From contig OZ244977.1 of NCBI GenBank assembly GCA_965222995.1, positions 2,728,001 through 2,792,000 of the forward strand: a DNA stretch of 64,000 nucleotides. The letters are read 5' to 3'. The stretch comes from SB11 sp965222995. Lineage in GTDB: Bacteria > Bacteroidota > Bacteroidia > UBA8524. Numbering within the stretch: position 1 is the stretch's first letter; every line of letters begins with the position of its first letter. The position numbers were made by a program, and so were the translations under genes. Under the pieces are notes generated by a model, which ran no database searches, was not told the DNA's origin, and saw nothing but the letters and a program-made list of their open reading frames with translations. Below are positions 9,260-17,650 of this stretch, in pieces.

Positions 9260-10840
9260 GTGGAATTGCATCGCACCCCGCTGCTTAGGCTGGTTATCCC
9301 GTTTATAATTGGGATACTTGTTAATTATTATTTTGCATTTCCTCTTTCCGTTATTCTTATTGGGTTAGGTATCACGCTCACAGCTTTATTTTATTTCACC
9401 ACTTCAAAAAACAAACAATCCCAACTATCATTATCAGGCTGGGTAGGTATAGTTGTTTATAGCTCTTTATTTTTTGCAGGGAGTTTTGCAGGTAACTATA
9501 GCAATGCATTAAACAACCCTAATCATGTAACCTATAAAAACAACTACCAAAAATTATTAGTAAGGGTAATTACACTACCCGAAGAAAAAGAAAAAACCTA
9601 CAAAGTAACCGCCCATGTAGAGTTTGTTATTAAAAACGATACACTAATCACCTCCACTGGAAAAATATTATTATACCTGGGCAAAACTGCCTTTGACAGT
9701 ACCATTAAGTATGGAGACTACCTGCTTATAAAAAACAAACTGCAAGCACCTGCAACAGCATTGGGTAAAGACAGTTTTAATTATGCCAAATGGCTCTCAC
9801 ACAAAAACATATACTACACAGCATTTTTAAAGAGTAATGATTACATAAAAACTGGAAATAATAAAGCTAACCCACTATTTACCTTTAGTTATGCCACACG
9901 CTCGTATTTTGATAGTATACTACACACTTATTTACCTAACAAAGACACCTACAGCGTTGCAAGTGCCATAATACTGGGCATAAGAAACCATATTGACGAG
10001 GAATACACCAACGCTTATGCCCGTAGCGGAACCATACATATTTTAGCAGTTTCAGGCTTGCACGTTGGGGCAATTTACCTAGTACTATCCCTTTTACTAA
10101 GCCGATTGAAAAAACGAAAATGGGTATTACTAGTAAAAGCAATTTCGCTACTGTGTGGTTTGTGGTTTTATGCCTTGCTCACAGGGCTTTCGCCTTCTGT
10201 AGTAAGAGCAACCACCATGTTTAGTTTCATTGCCATAGGTGAAGTTTTGGGCAGAAAAACCAATGTATTCAATTCACTGGCAGCCGCAGCATTGTTCACT
10301 TTGGCTATAGATGCAAATGCTATATTTCAGGTAGGTTTCCAACTGTCATATTTAGCGGTAGCTGGTATAGGTTTATTGTACCACCCTTTATTTCATTTGC
10401 TTACTCCAAAAACATGGCTACTCACCAAAGTTTGGCAATTGGTTTCGGTATCAACGGCAGCACAAATTGTCACATTTCCGTTAGCCCTGTATTATTTTCA
10501 TCAGTTTCCTAATTATTTTTTGCTAGCCAATATACTTATAGTTCCATTGGCAATGCTGGCAGTATATACAGGTTTGCTACTATTGCTTGTCTCCGCCATA
10601 CCTCCTTTGGCAGTTTACATAGGTAAGGCGTTACACCTTATTTTATTCACCAATAATTATTTAGCCAAAACCATAGAAGGGTTGCCCTATGCATATACTT
10701 CAAATATCTATATCAGTTGGGTTGAGGTAATTGCTTTATATATAGCTATAGTATTTTTATTCCTGTTTATTAAAATAAAAAAGGCTGCTTATCTAATTTC
10801 ATTTTTGGCATCCTTAATTTTTATATTTTTATTTATATAA
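9260..10840 (+). CDS. comEC: ComEC/Rec2 family DNA-uptake channel, short form
   Basis: 526 residues starting at GTG. An N-terminal membrane part and DUF4131-like soluble domain (about 1-200) are followed by the Competence domain, recognised by the HILAVSGLHVGAIYLVLSLL stretch and GLSPSVVRATTMFS, and about ten transmembrane helices in total. ComEC moves single-stranded DNA across the inner membrane during natural transformation. The C-terminal metallo-beta-lactamase-like domain of Bacillus-type ComEC is missing and the protein ends directly after the last helices, shorter than the 650-700 residues I expect for many Bacteroidota ComEC. It may be a natural short form or a truncated one. Its stop is 2 nt from that of the convergent lipoprotein gene. 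Confidence 0.85.
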   Translation: MELHRTPLLRLVIPFIIGILVNYYFAFPLSVILIGLGITLTALFYFTTSKNKQSQLSLSGWVGIVVYSSLFFAGSFAGNYSNALNNPNHVTYKNNYQKLLVRVITLPEEKEKTYKVTAHVEFVIKNDTLITSTGKILLYLGKTAFDSTIKYGDYLLIKNKLQAPATALGKDSFNYAKWLSHKNIYYTAFLKSNDYIKTGNNKANPLFTFSYATRSYFDSILHTYLPNKDTYSVASAIILGIRNHIDEEYTNAYARSGTIHILAVSGLHVGAIYLVLSLLLSRLKKRKWVLLVKAISLLCGLWFYALLTGLSPSVVRATTMFSFIAIGEVLGRKTNVFNSLAAAALFTLAIDANAIFQVGFQLSYLAVAGIGLLYHPLFHLLTPKTWLLTKVWQLVSVSTAAQIVTFPLALYYFHQFPNYFLLANILIVPLAMLAVYTGLLLLLVSAIPPLAVYIGKALHLILFTNNYLAKTIEGLPYAYTSNIYISWVEVIALYIAIVFLFLFIKIKKAAYLISFLASLIFIFLFI

Positions 10841-10842
10841 AC

Positions 10843-11547
10843 CTATTCAACATTAGTACCATCACTATAAGAGATACGCTTAGGATTCCATTCCAATTGT
10901 ACATCATCTATAGTTTTAGATTTTAATAAGATATCATTAGGGTCTTCACCATCATAGTCACTGGTAGAACCAAATTTAACTGTTGAATTGGCTTTTATCA
11001 CATTATCATATTTAAGGGATATTACTTTTATTTCTGCACCAATAAGGTCTTTAATAACAACATCTCCTGCAAAAGCACTAATGTGATTATCTGTTTTGTT
11101 AGTTAAAGCAAACTCATAACTAATAAAATTATCTTGTTCACCTTTAAAAAAACCTTTATCAACAAAGCTTACATCTAAAACTTGTCTCAACTTGGCCACT
11201 CTTGCCCGTTGTTCATCTCCGGTATTTTCAGCTAAAGTTTCATTCACATCACCGTCGGCACCAGTAGCGTTAGGCTCTGCTTTATCAGTATCGGCATTTT
11301 GTTTCTCATCATCAGCTTTAGCTGCTGCCAATATCTCTTTATAGGTTTTTCCTTCAAGGCTTTCACCGTTAAATTTAGCTTTCATCATATACAGAACCAT
11401 TAAGCCGGCTTCTGTACTATCAAGTTTATCAGCATCTCTAATTGCTTTCAAATCTTTTTCCAAAGTCTCTTCACTATATTTTTTATCCATAGGAGAAGAG
11501 CAGGCAACTAATAAAAAAGCAAAAGATATAAATAAGATTTTTTTCAT
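10843..11547 (-). CDS. Lipoprotein with acidic linker, unknown function
   Basis: 234 residues; lipoprotein signal with LLVACSS (Cys16). A helical N-terminal part (20-75), an acidic Ala/Asp/Glu/Asn linker (about 75-115), and a C-terminal beta domain (about 118-234) with YEFALTNKTDNHISAFAGDVVIKD, resembling the fold of extracellular carbohydrate-free beta-sandwich domains that follow many Bacteroidota lipoproteins. I do not recognise the family by name. It converges on comEC with no room for a terminator between the stops. Confidence 0.6.
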   Translation of the reverse strand: MKKILFISFAFLLVACSSPMDKKYSEETLEKDLKAIRDADKLDSTEAGLMVLYMMKAKFNGESLEGKTYKEILAAAKADDEKQNADTDKAEPNATGADGDVNETLAENTGDEQRARVAKLRQVLDVSFVDKGFFKGEQDNFISYEFALTNKTDNHISAFAGDVVIKDLIGAEIKVISLKYDNVIKANSTVKFGSTSDYDGEDPNDILLKSKTIDDVQLEWNPKRISYSDGTNVE

Positions 11548-11706
11548 GGCAAAAGTATTTGTTATATCAAATTAAGTAAAAAATAATAGTTTATCACAAT
11601 TAGTTCAATATGTTTCTGCCCCATCCGATGGTTTTTAATCATAGAAATAACAAGAACAATTGGCATCGAAGCTCCTCTTATATAATTACATATTCAAAAA
11701 AACATT

Positions 11707-11739
11707 TTTAGCATAAACCGGTATAGGTATATAGTTTTG
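11707..11739 (+). promoter_or_regulatory. Promoter of the carbamoyltransferase/dioxygenase operon
   Basis: TTTA (11707-11710), 21-nt spacer, TAGTTTTG (11732-11739). One mismatch to the Bacteroidota consensus. The box ends only 5 nt before the ATG at 11745, so the mRNA would be leaderless or nearly so. Confidence 0.5.
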
Positions 11740-11744
11740 TACCG

Positions 11745-12518
11745 ATGAGTTTAGTAACCTACTCCACGGAAAACAGAATAGGGTATATAACCCTTAACCG
11801 ACCTGAAAAACGCAATGCACTTAATGCCGAAATGGTAACCGCTTTGAAAGAAGCCTTTACCCAAGCCGAAAACGATGATGCTTGCAAGGTAATAGTACTA
11901 CAAGCCAATGGCGATGCTTTTTGTGCCGGTGCAGATTTGGGCTATTTGCAACAACTGCAAAACAATACCTATGAAGAAAACCTGCAAGACAGTAGTCACC
12001 TAATGGAACTGTTTAAGCACATATATACCCACAAAAAAGCGATTATAGGCAAAATACAAGGGCATGCTTTGGCTGGGGGATGCGGCTTGGCTACAGTTTG
12101 TGATATAAGTTTTAGCGTACCAGAAGCCAAATTTGGCTATACGGAAGTGAAAATTGGTTTTGTACCTGCTATAGTAAAAGTATTTCTAATCCGTAAAATT
12201 GGCGAAGGTAAAGCGCGTGAATTATTGCTTACAGGCAAAATATTTAAAGCCGAAGAAGCCAAAAACTACGGTTTGATAAACTTTGTAAGCAATGCAGATA
12301 CTATAGATAACGAAGTACTTGATTTTGCTACCAAACTTTGCAACGAAGCATCAGGGCAATCCATATCATTTGTAAAAGAAATGATAGCTGAGGTACAGCA
12401 CCTTAGTGTTGATGACGGATTGAAATATGCCGCTGAAATGAATGCAAAAGCCCGCGCTACAGATGATTGCAAAAAAGGCATCAGCTCATTTTTAAACAAA
12501 GAAAAAATTTCTTGGTAA
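11745..12518 (+). CDS. Enoyl-CoA hydratase/isomerase (crotonase) family enzyme
   Basis: 257 residues, the usual crotonase length. The oxyanion-hole segments are present: DAFCAGADLGYL near residue 65 and GHALAGGCGLATVCDI near 105. The first catalytic Glu of classic enoyl-CoA hydratase is Gly here (GGCGLA), while the second is kept (FGYTEVKIGFVPA). This pattern is common in Bacteroidota methylglutaconyl-CoA hydratase-like members, so a role in leucine or branched acyl-CoA breakdown is possible but not proven. It is the first gene of a compact six-gene operon; the tatD start codon overlaps its stop codon (TAATG). Confidence 0.88.
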   Translation: MSLVTYSTENRIGYITLNRPEKRNALNAEMVTALKEAFTQAENDDACKVIVLQANGDAFCAGADLGYLQQLQNNTYEENLQDSSHLMELFKHIYTHKKAIIGKIQGHALAGGCGLATVCDISFSVPEAKFGYTEVKIGFVPAIVKVFLIRKIGEGKARELLLTGKIFKAEEAKNYGLINFVSNADTIDNEVLDFATKLCNEASGQSISFVKEMIAEVQHLSVDDGLKYAAEMNAKARATDDCKKGISSFLNKEKISW

Positions 12519-13288
12519 TGCAATTGGTAGACACCCACACCCACTTATTTGCCGAAGAATTTGATGCAGACCGCGATGCTATGCTGCAAAGAGCTATTGA
12601 TAATGGCGTAAGCAAACTATTACTCCCCAATATTGATAGCACATCGCTAAAAGCTATGCAACACTTGTGTGAAGCATACCCCACTAATTGTTTCCCTATG
12701 TTGGGGGTACACCCAAGCAGTATCAACGAAAATTTTGAAGAGGAATTGGCTCTGGTAAAAAAAGAATTGTTTGGCGAATACAAATACTATGGGGTAGGAG
12801 AAATTGGTTTGGATTTATATTGGGATAAAACATTTTACCCCCAACAAGAGCAAGCCTTTGTACAACAAGTACAATGGTCCATAGAATTGGGTTTACCCGT
12901 ATCCATACATACCAGAGAAGCTACGGATGAGACCATTGAAATACTATCGTCGCCCGAGTTGAAAAATGCCTTCGGGGTATTCCATTGCTTTACCGGAACT
13001 ACAGAACAAGCCCGAAAAATTATAGATTTAGGTTTCCATTTAGGTATAGGCGGGGTACTTACATTTAAAAACACCACCTTGCGCGAAGTATTAGCTCCTA
13101 TAGATTTAAAACATATAGTTTTTGAGACCGACTCGCCCTATTTAGCCCCTATGCCCTATCGCGGCAAACGGAATGAGAGTGCGTATGTATTGCATATAGC
13201 CGAAAAACTGGCAGAAGTGAAAAATATAAGTATTGAAGAAGTTGCAGAAATAACCACAAAAAATGCCCAACAAATTTTTAAGATTTAA
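12518..13288 (+). CDS. tatD: TatD family metal-dependent DNase
   Basis: 256 residues. The ATG overlapping the upstream stop (TAATG) is chosen over a frame-open ATG 51 nt upstream because it opens the conserved MQLVDTHTHLF. Metal ligands of the TIM-barrel amidohydrolase-like fold are all visible: HTH (residues 8-10), GEIGLDLYWD, SIHTREA, FHCFTG and ETDSPYLAP. TatD proteins are Mg-dependent 3'-5' exonucleases acting on DNA (and RNA) in repair and turnover; TatD is unrelated to Tat protein export. Likely translationally coupled to the preceding gene. Confidence 0.93.
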   Translation: MQLVDTHTHLFAEEFDADRDAMLQRAIDNGVSKLLLPNIDSTSLKAMQHLCEAYPTNCFPMLGVHPSSINENFEEELALVKKELFGEYKYYGVGEIGLDLYWDKTFYPQQEQAFVQQVQWSIELGLPVSIHTREATDETIEILSSPELKNAFGVFHCFTGTTEQARKIIDLGFHLGIGGVLTFKNTTLREVLAPIDLKHIVFETDSPYLAPMPYRGKRNESAYVLHIAEKLAEVKNISIEEVAEITTKNAQQIFKI

Positions 13289-13314
13289 TTTTTAAACTTG
13301 CTTTTAGTAATTAA

Positions 13315-15018
13315 ATGTCTGTCAACGCTATTTATGTTTTAGGAATTAATTTATCGCACGATGCCAGCGTGTGCTTGCTTAAAGACGGTAAAATATGTGT
13401 AGCCATAGAAAAAGAAAGGCTTACCCGCACCAAACATGATGATGGCAACGACTCCCTTGCTGTGCAATACTGCCTTGATGCCGAGGGAATTACCATAAAC
13501 GATTTAGCACTGGTAGTGCAAAATGCCAACTTTGAAAAAGATGAGATAGAAGTGCATAGCTATATGGGTGAACGGTTATTTCCAAAAGATTATCAGGTGC
13601 CCGTAATAAGTATTTCACACCACCTAGCCCATACCTACAGCACCATTGGTACTTGCCCTTTTACAGATGACTATACAATATATGTGGTAGACGGCTGCGG
13701 CAGTCCATACAGGCAATGTGATGACTTGCAGGGTGAAATCCCCAAAAAAGAATTTATAGAAAACACTCCGCAAAACTTTTGGTGCGAAAAAGACAGTTTC
13801 TACCAATACAAAAACGGAAAGCCCCACCCCGTTTATAAAGATTTTTCGCCCTTCAATCATTTTGTCCAAAAGCAACCGTTTACCCCTCCTACTACACTGC
13901 ACTCTATTGGGGGTTTATATAGTGCAGCCAGCCGTTACTGTTTTGGCAATGGCGATGCTACGGGCAAGCTAATGGGTTTATCACCCTATGGCAAAGAAGG
14001 CGTTTTTAAAGATGAAATTTTTGAGTTAAAAGACGGGCGTTTGTTTGTAAATACCGATTGGATGACTGCCTTTCAGCAGCCTGCCGATACCTACCAAGAG
14101 TTTCAAAAAAACTTTCAATACTATGCTAATATAGCCCGTTGGGTACAAAATGAAACGGAAAGAGCTTTATTGTATCTGTTTAAACACAGGCAAAACATGC
14201 AACCTTCAGCTAATATGTGCTATGCGGGTGGCGTGGCATTAAATGCTGTAGCAAACCACCGTATTTTGGCAGAGACAGATGTTTCGCAACTATATATACA
14301 ACCTGCCGCCGCCGATAACGGTATTGCTTTGGGGTGTGCTTTTTACGGTTGGCTTGAAGTGTTAAAAAAGGAAAAAGTGTCGCATAACGGTGCTTCAAAC
14401 TTCGGGAAGAAATATTTTATATCGAACAAAGCAATTGAACAAGCAAACATTACAGTAAAAGAAACCAAAAACTGGATTGATGAAGCTGCTGAACTACTGG
14501 CAAAAAAGAAAGTAATAGCATGGTTTGTTGGAGGAAGTGAGTTTGGTCCCAGAGCGTTGGGCTATAGAAGCATACTTGCTCATCCCAAAGCAGAAGGCAT
14601 ACGCGATTATATTAACAGAGAAATTAAACTACGCGAGGATTTTCGTCCTTTTGCCCCTGCTATTTTGCGTGAAGATGTTACCCAATATTTTCAATACGAT
14701 TGGGATACGCCATACATGATACAAGTAAACCCTGTGAAACCCAAGTGGAAAGAAAGGTTAAAAAACGTGGTACACCTTAACGATACTGCAAGAGTGCAAA
14801 CCGTATCACAAAAAAACAACCCCCATTTTTATAGCCTAATTACTAAATTTAAAGCGTTAACAGGGCTTTCATTAGTGCTAAATACCTCATTTAATTCAAT
14901 GGGAATGCCTATTGTTGAAACGCCACAAGAAGCTATAGAATTTTTTAAACAGTCGCCCTTAGATGCACTGGTAATGGAAAACAGAATACTAACAAAAGCT
15001 AATGCAAAAATTTCATAA
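13315..15018 (+). CDS. Carbamoyltransferase of the NodU/TobZ/CmcH family
   Basis: 567 residues. The N-terminal half is a Kae1-like ATP-binding domain: GINLSHDASVCLLKDG at the start and the metal-binding SHHLAH (His102, His103, His106). The C-terminal YrdC-like half carries FGPRALGYRSILAHP and REDFRPFAPAIL. The family transfers a carbamoyl group from carbamoyl phosphate through carbamoyl-adenylate to a hydroxyl group of a sugar, antibiotic or other small molecule. Two Fe(II)/2-oxoglutarate oxygenase genes in the same operon could supply such a hydroxyl; that link is inference. The next gene starts 17 nt before this stop, suggesting coupled translation. Substrate unknown. Confidence 0.92.
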   Translation: MSVNAIYVLGINLSHDASVCLLKDGKICVAIEKERLTRTKHDDGNDSLAVQYCLDAEGITINDLALVVQNANFEKDEIEVHSYMGERLFPKDYQVPVISISHHLAHTYSTIGTCPFTDDYTIYVVDGCGSPYRQCDDLQGEIPKKEFIENTPQNFWCEKDSFYQYKNGKPHPVYKDFSPFNHFVQKQPFTPPTTLHSIGGLYSAASRYCFGNGDATGKLMGLSPYGKEGVFKDEIFELKDGRLFVNTDWMTAFQQPADTYQEFQKNFQYYANIARWVQNETERALLYLFKHRQNMQPSANMCYAGGVALNAVANHRILAETDVSQLYIQPAAADNGIALGCAFYGWLEVLKKEKVSHNGASNFGKKYFISNKAIEQANITVKETKNWIDEAAELLAKKKVIAWFVGGSEFGPRALGYRSILAHPKAEGIRDYINREIKLREDFRPFAPAILREDVTQYFQYDWDTPYMIQVNPVKPKWKERLKNVVHLNDTARVQTVSQKNNPHFYSLITKFKALTGLSLVLNTSFNSMGMPIVETPQEAIEFFKQSPLDALVMENRILTKANAKIS

Positions 15019-15505
15019 CCCTATCACCCAAAAAATAAGTGATTTTTTATGGTCTATTGGCATAGAAACACATCCGCAAACCATAGAAACAGAAACATTT
15101 TTACCCGGCATCAGAATAGTTGAAGGAAAAATTTATGTTGATGAAAACAAAATGCTTTCGCCGGGAGATATTTTGCATGAAGCAGGGCATTTAGCCATAT
15201 TTCCCAAAGAAACCCGAACTACACTTACGGATTCTGTTGTGGTAAGTGAAAACAGCCAAGGCGGCGAAGAAATGGCAGCAATAGCATGGAGCTGGGCTGC
15301 TTTGAAACACCTTGAAATATCCCCCGAAATTGTTTTTCATCCCAAAGGTTACAAAGAAGATTCGGAAACTATAATTGAAAATTTTAGCCAAAAACGATAC
15401 TTTGGTGTTCCCGTTTTGGTATATAAAGGGTTATGTATTGAAGAAAACAGAGTAGAACCCAACAAAAACTTTTTCCCAAAAATGCTGAAATGGACTATTG
15501 ATTAA
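15002..15505 (+). CDS. Small HExxH putative zinc metalloprotein
   Basis: 167 residues, no signal peptide. It contains HEAGH (His59, Glu60, His63) in a helix, followed 26 residues later by GGEEMAAIAWSWAAL, whose Glu89 or Glu90 could be the third zinc ligand as in gluzincin peptidases. I do not recognise a named family. It overlaps the carbamoyltransferase gene by 17 nt and is followed 9 nt later by the PKHD oxygenase, so it belongs to this operon's function. A peptidase is the obvious guess; a metal-binding protein without proteolysis is also possible. Confidence 0.65.
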   Translation: MQKFHNPITQKISDFLWSIGIETHPQTIETETFLPGIRIVEGKIYVDENKMLSPGDILHEAGHLAIFPKETRTTLTDSVVVSENSQGGEEMAAIAWSWAALKHLEISPEIVFHPKGYKEDSETIIENFSQKRYFGVPVLVYKGLCIEENRVEPNKNFFPKMLKWTID

Positions 15506-15514
15506 ATACGCTAA

Positions 15515-16222
15515 ATGACTGAAACTATCACTCCAAAACAATCGGGCATATATGTACATATCCCCCAACTGCTTGGCTCAGAAAAATTAACTGTTATTGA
15601 TGAGTTGCTTTCACAGTCTGACTATGTAGATGGCAAAACAACCGCTACTGCTGCTGCCAAACAAGTGAAACAAAATACTCAGATTGATATAAACGACAAA
15701 AAGACACTACCCTACATACAACAACATATAGTGGAAGCACTTAACAAAAGTGAATTGTTTAGAAACGTGGTGCACCCCCGCCATATTTACCCCCCGCTTA
15801 TCAGCAAATACAGGCAAGGGATGAGTTACGGCAACCATGTAGACAGCCCGCTAACAGGGGCTTACCCTTCTATGCGTGCTGATATTGCCATGACTGTGTT
15901 TTTAAATGAACCCGAAAAGTATGAGGGCGGTGAGTTAGAAGTTACCTCCCCTGTAGGTACACTTTTATATAAACTTAATAAAGGCGATGCTATTATTTAC
16001 CCTTGTACGCAATTGCATCAGGTAAAAGAGGTAACCAAAGGAGTACGCCAAGTTGCCATAACTTGGATACAAAGCCATATTCGCCGTGCTGACCAACGCC
16101 AAATATTGTTTGAATTGTATAGCCTGCACAAAAATATTAGTAAAGACAACCCCAACTCACCCGAAGCTAACCAACTACTACAAACCCACAGCAACCTGAT
16201 ACGTATGTGGGCAGAAGCATAA
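15515..16222 (+). CDS. PKHD-type Fe(II)/2-oxoglutarate oxygenase (PiuC/YbiX-like)
   Basis: 235 residues, typical of the PKHD hydroxylase group. The iron triad is His108-x-Asp110 (YGNHVDSPL) and His168 (TQLHQV), with Arg178 (VRQVAITW) positioned for 2-oxoglutarate binding. YEGGELEV and the C-terminal RRADQRQILFELY are characteristic of the PiuC/YbiX subfamily, often linked to iron-siderophore loci; no siderophore receptor is in this window. Here it is in an operon with a carbamoyltransferase and a second oxygenase. Substrate unknown. Confidence 0.92.
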   Translation: MTETITPKQSGIYVHIPQLLGSEKLTVIDELLSQSDYVDGKTTATAAAKQVKQNTQIDINDKKTLPYIQQHIVEALNKSELFRNVVHPRHIYPPLISKYRQGMSYGNHVDSPLTGAYPSMRADIAMTVFLNEPEKYEGGELEVTSPVGTLLYKLNKGDAIIYPCTQLHQVKEVTKGVRQVAITWIQSHIRRADQRQILFELYSLHKNISKDNPNSPEANQLLQTHSNLIRMWAEA

Positions 16223-16227
16223 ATACT

Positions 16228-16785
16228 ATGACTATTGCCAAACAACAACTCCCTTTTCAGTTTGATGTAGAAAAACTACAAGCCGAAATAAATGCTTTTA
16301 GCGAAGACGACTGGATTTTGCACTATAACAAACGCGATTATGAAGGAGACTGGCATATTATTGCCTTGAAATCCGTTGAGGGAAATAAATACAAAATATT
16401 CTCCCCTTATGAAATAAACGAGCCTACTCAGTACACAGAGAACATAGAGAAATGTCCTTATATAAAAGAGGTGTTGGATAGCCTACCCGTAGAAAAAACC
16501 ACAGTCCGTTTAATGCGCTTGCGCCCCGGGGCTATAATTAAAGAACATACAGATTATAACTTATCCATTGACGATAAAGAACTTCGCTTGCACATACCCG
16601 TAACCACCAACCCCCAAATGGAGTTTTATGTAGATAAACAGCCCATTTCACTAAAAGAAGGCGAGTGCTGGTATATTAATTTTAACCTGATGCACAGCCT
16701 CAAAAACGGAGGCACTACGCCACGCACCCATTTGGTAATAGACTGTGAGGTAAACGATTGGTTAAGGGGGCAAATACTTAACTAA
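16228..16785 (+). CDS. Aspartyl/asparaginyl beta-hydroxylase-like oxygenase
   Basis: 185 residues from the ATG at 16228; an in-frame ATG at 16207 would overlap the upstream gene by 16 nt. Cupin-type Fe(II)/2-oxoglutarate fold with His107-x-Asp109 (EHTDYN), His156 (LMHSLKNGG) and Arg166 (PRTHLVID). RLRPGAIIKEHTDY is typical of the aspartyl/asparaginyl beta-hydroxylase domain. In bacteria such domains hydroxylate side chains in peptides or free amino acids. Last gene of the six-gene operon; its stop is 1 nt from that of the convergent acetyltransferase gene. Confidence 0.88.
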   Translation: MTIAKQQLPFQFDVEKLQAEINAFSEDDWILHYNKRDYEGDWHIIALKSVEGNKYKIFSPYEINEPTQYTENIEKCPYIKEVLDSLPVEKTTVRLMRLRPGAIIKEHTDYNLSIDDKELRLHIPVTTNPQMEFYVDKQPISLKEGECWYINFNLMHSLKNGGTTPRTHLVIDCEVNDWLRGQILN

Positions 16786-16786
16786 G

Positions 16787-17647
16787 TTACTTAAGCATCT
16801 TCACCATCTCATTCTGTTTACCTTGTTGGGCTATACTGTATTGTTGTAGAAATTGGGTAATACTTTCACAATTAATATCCGTATTTATTACCCTTATTTT
16901 TGGTGTTTTTGATAGTTTTAGCAGTTCATTAAAAATAAGGGTTCCTAGCCCTAGCCTTCTATAATTTTTGTGCACAGCTAATTGCGGTATATCTCCCCGT
17001 AAGGGTTCAATTACTCCATACCCAACAATGCCACCTCCTTCGTATATGGCAAGCATTTCAAAATCTTCGGGCTTATTAAGTAAGGCGGTATTGCTGTTTT
17101 GCCATGAAGGTTCAAAATCATGAAGATGACTAAGCTTGTTTACTGCTTCTAAACTAACTTTTTTTAACTGAAAGTGATTATTTAATGGTTTACGAAGCAC
17201 AGATAATGTATTATTAATTATAAAATAATTAAACTCTCTTGTTATGGTAAACCCTTGTTGCTTATAAATAGATATTGCGGCTGTATTATCTTGCAAAACT
17301 TCAAGCAGGTATTGCTGCACCCCCGCTTTTTGCAAGTGGGGCACAGCAGCTTGAAAAACCTTAGTTGCCAAGCCTTTTTTCCTAAAGCTTTTAATGGTAC
17401 CAGTTCCTGTACCGTAAGCGGTTTTTATTCCCTGCCACTTCCCTATTCCGTTCAGTATAAAGCTTACCAACTGCCCGTCTTCAAAATACCCGAATGATAG
17501 TGTTGCCTCGTAACCTCGGCGATGTAGCATTTTTACTAACTCATCTTTACTAATTTGTAATATATAATCGCTAAAAGCTTTTTCCCAAGCTTGGTATAAT
17601 TCATCAACTGAAATGGTGTTTAATAGTTTTACTTTCCCCATTTTCAA
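16787..17647 (-). CDS. Tandem GNAT-domain acetyltransferase
   Basis: 286 residues with two GNAT folds. The N-terminal one (about 5-145) has the acetyl-CoA loop region TIKSFRKKGLATKVFQAAVPHL and YKQQGF; the C-terminal one (about 160-286) has LAVHKNYRRLGLGTLIFNELLKL. Two-domain GNAT proteins often keep only one active site, and here both motif A loops look usable. The preceding methyltransferase gene ends 3 nt before this start, so the two are one operon. Acceptor substrate unknown (small molecule, peptide or antibiotic). Confidence 0.85.
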   Translation of the reverse strand: MKMGKVKLLNTISVDELYQAWEKAFSDYILQISKDELVKMLHRRGYEATLSFGYFEDGQLVSFILNGIGKWQGIKTAYGTGTGTIKSFRKKGLATKVFQAAVPHLQKAGVQQYLLEVLQDNTAAISIYKQQGFTITREFNYFIINNTLSVLRKPLNNHFQLKKVSLEAVNKLSHLHDFEPSWQNSNTALLNKPEDFEMLAIYEGGGIVGYGVIEPLRGDIPQLAVHKNYRRLGLGTLIFNELLKLSKTPKIRVINTDINCESITQFLQQYSIAQQGKQNEMVKMLK

Positions 17648-17650
17648 TTA

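Noticed and set aside
11550..11557. TACTTTTG (minus strand) 2 nt before the lipoprotein start at 11547 as its promoter
   Set aside because: Transcription would begin inside the signal-peptide codons, and no suitable -33 element is present; probably a chance match in AT-rich DNA.
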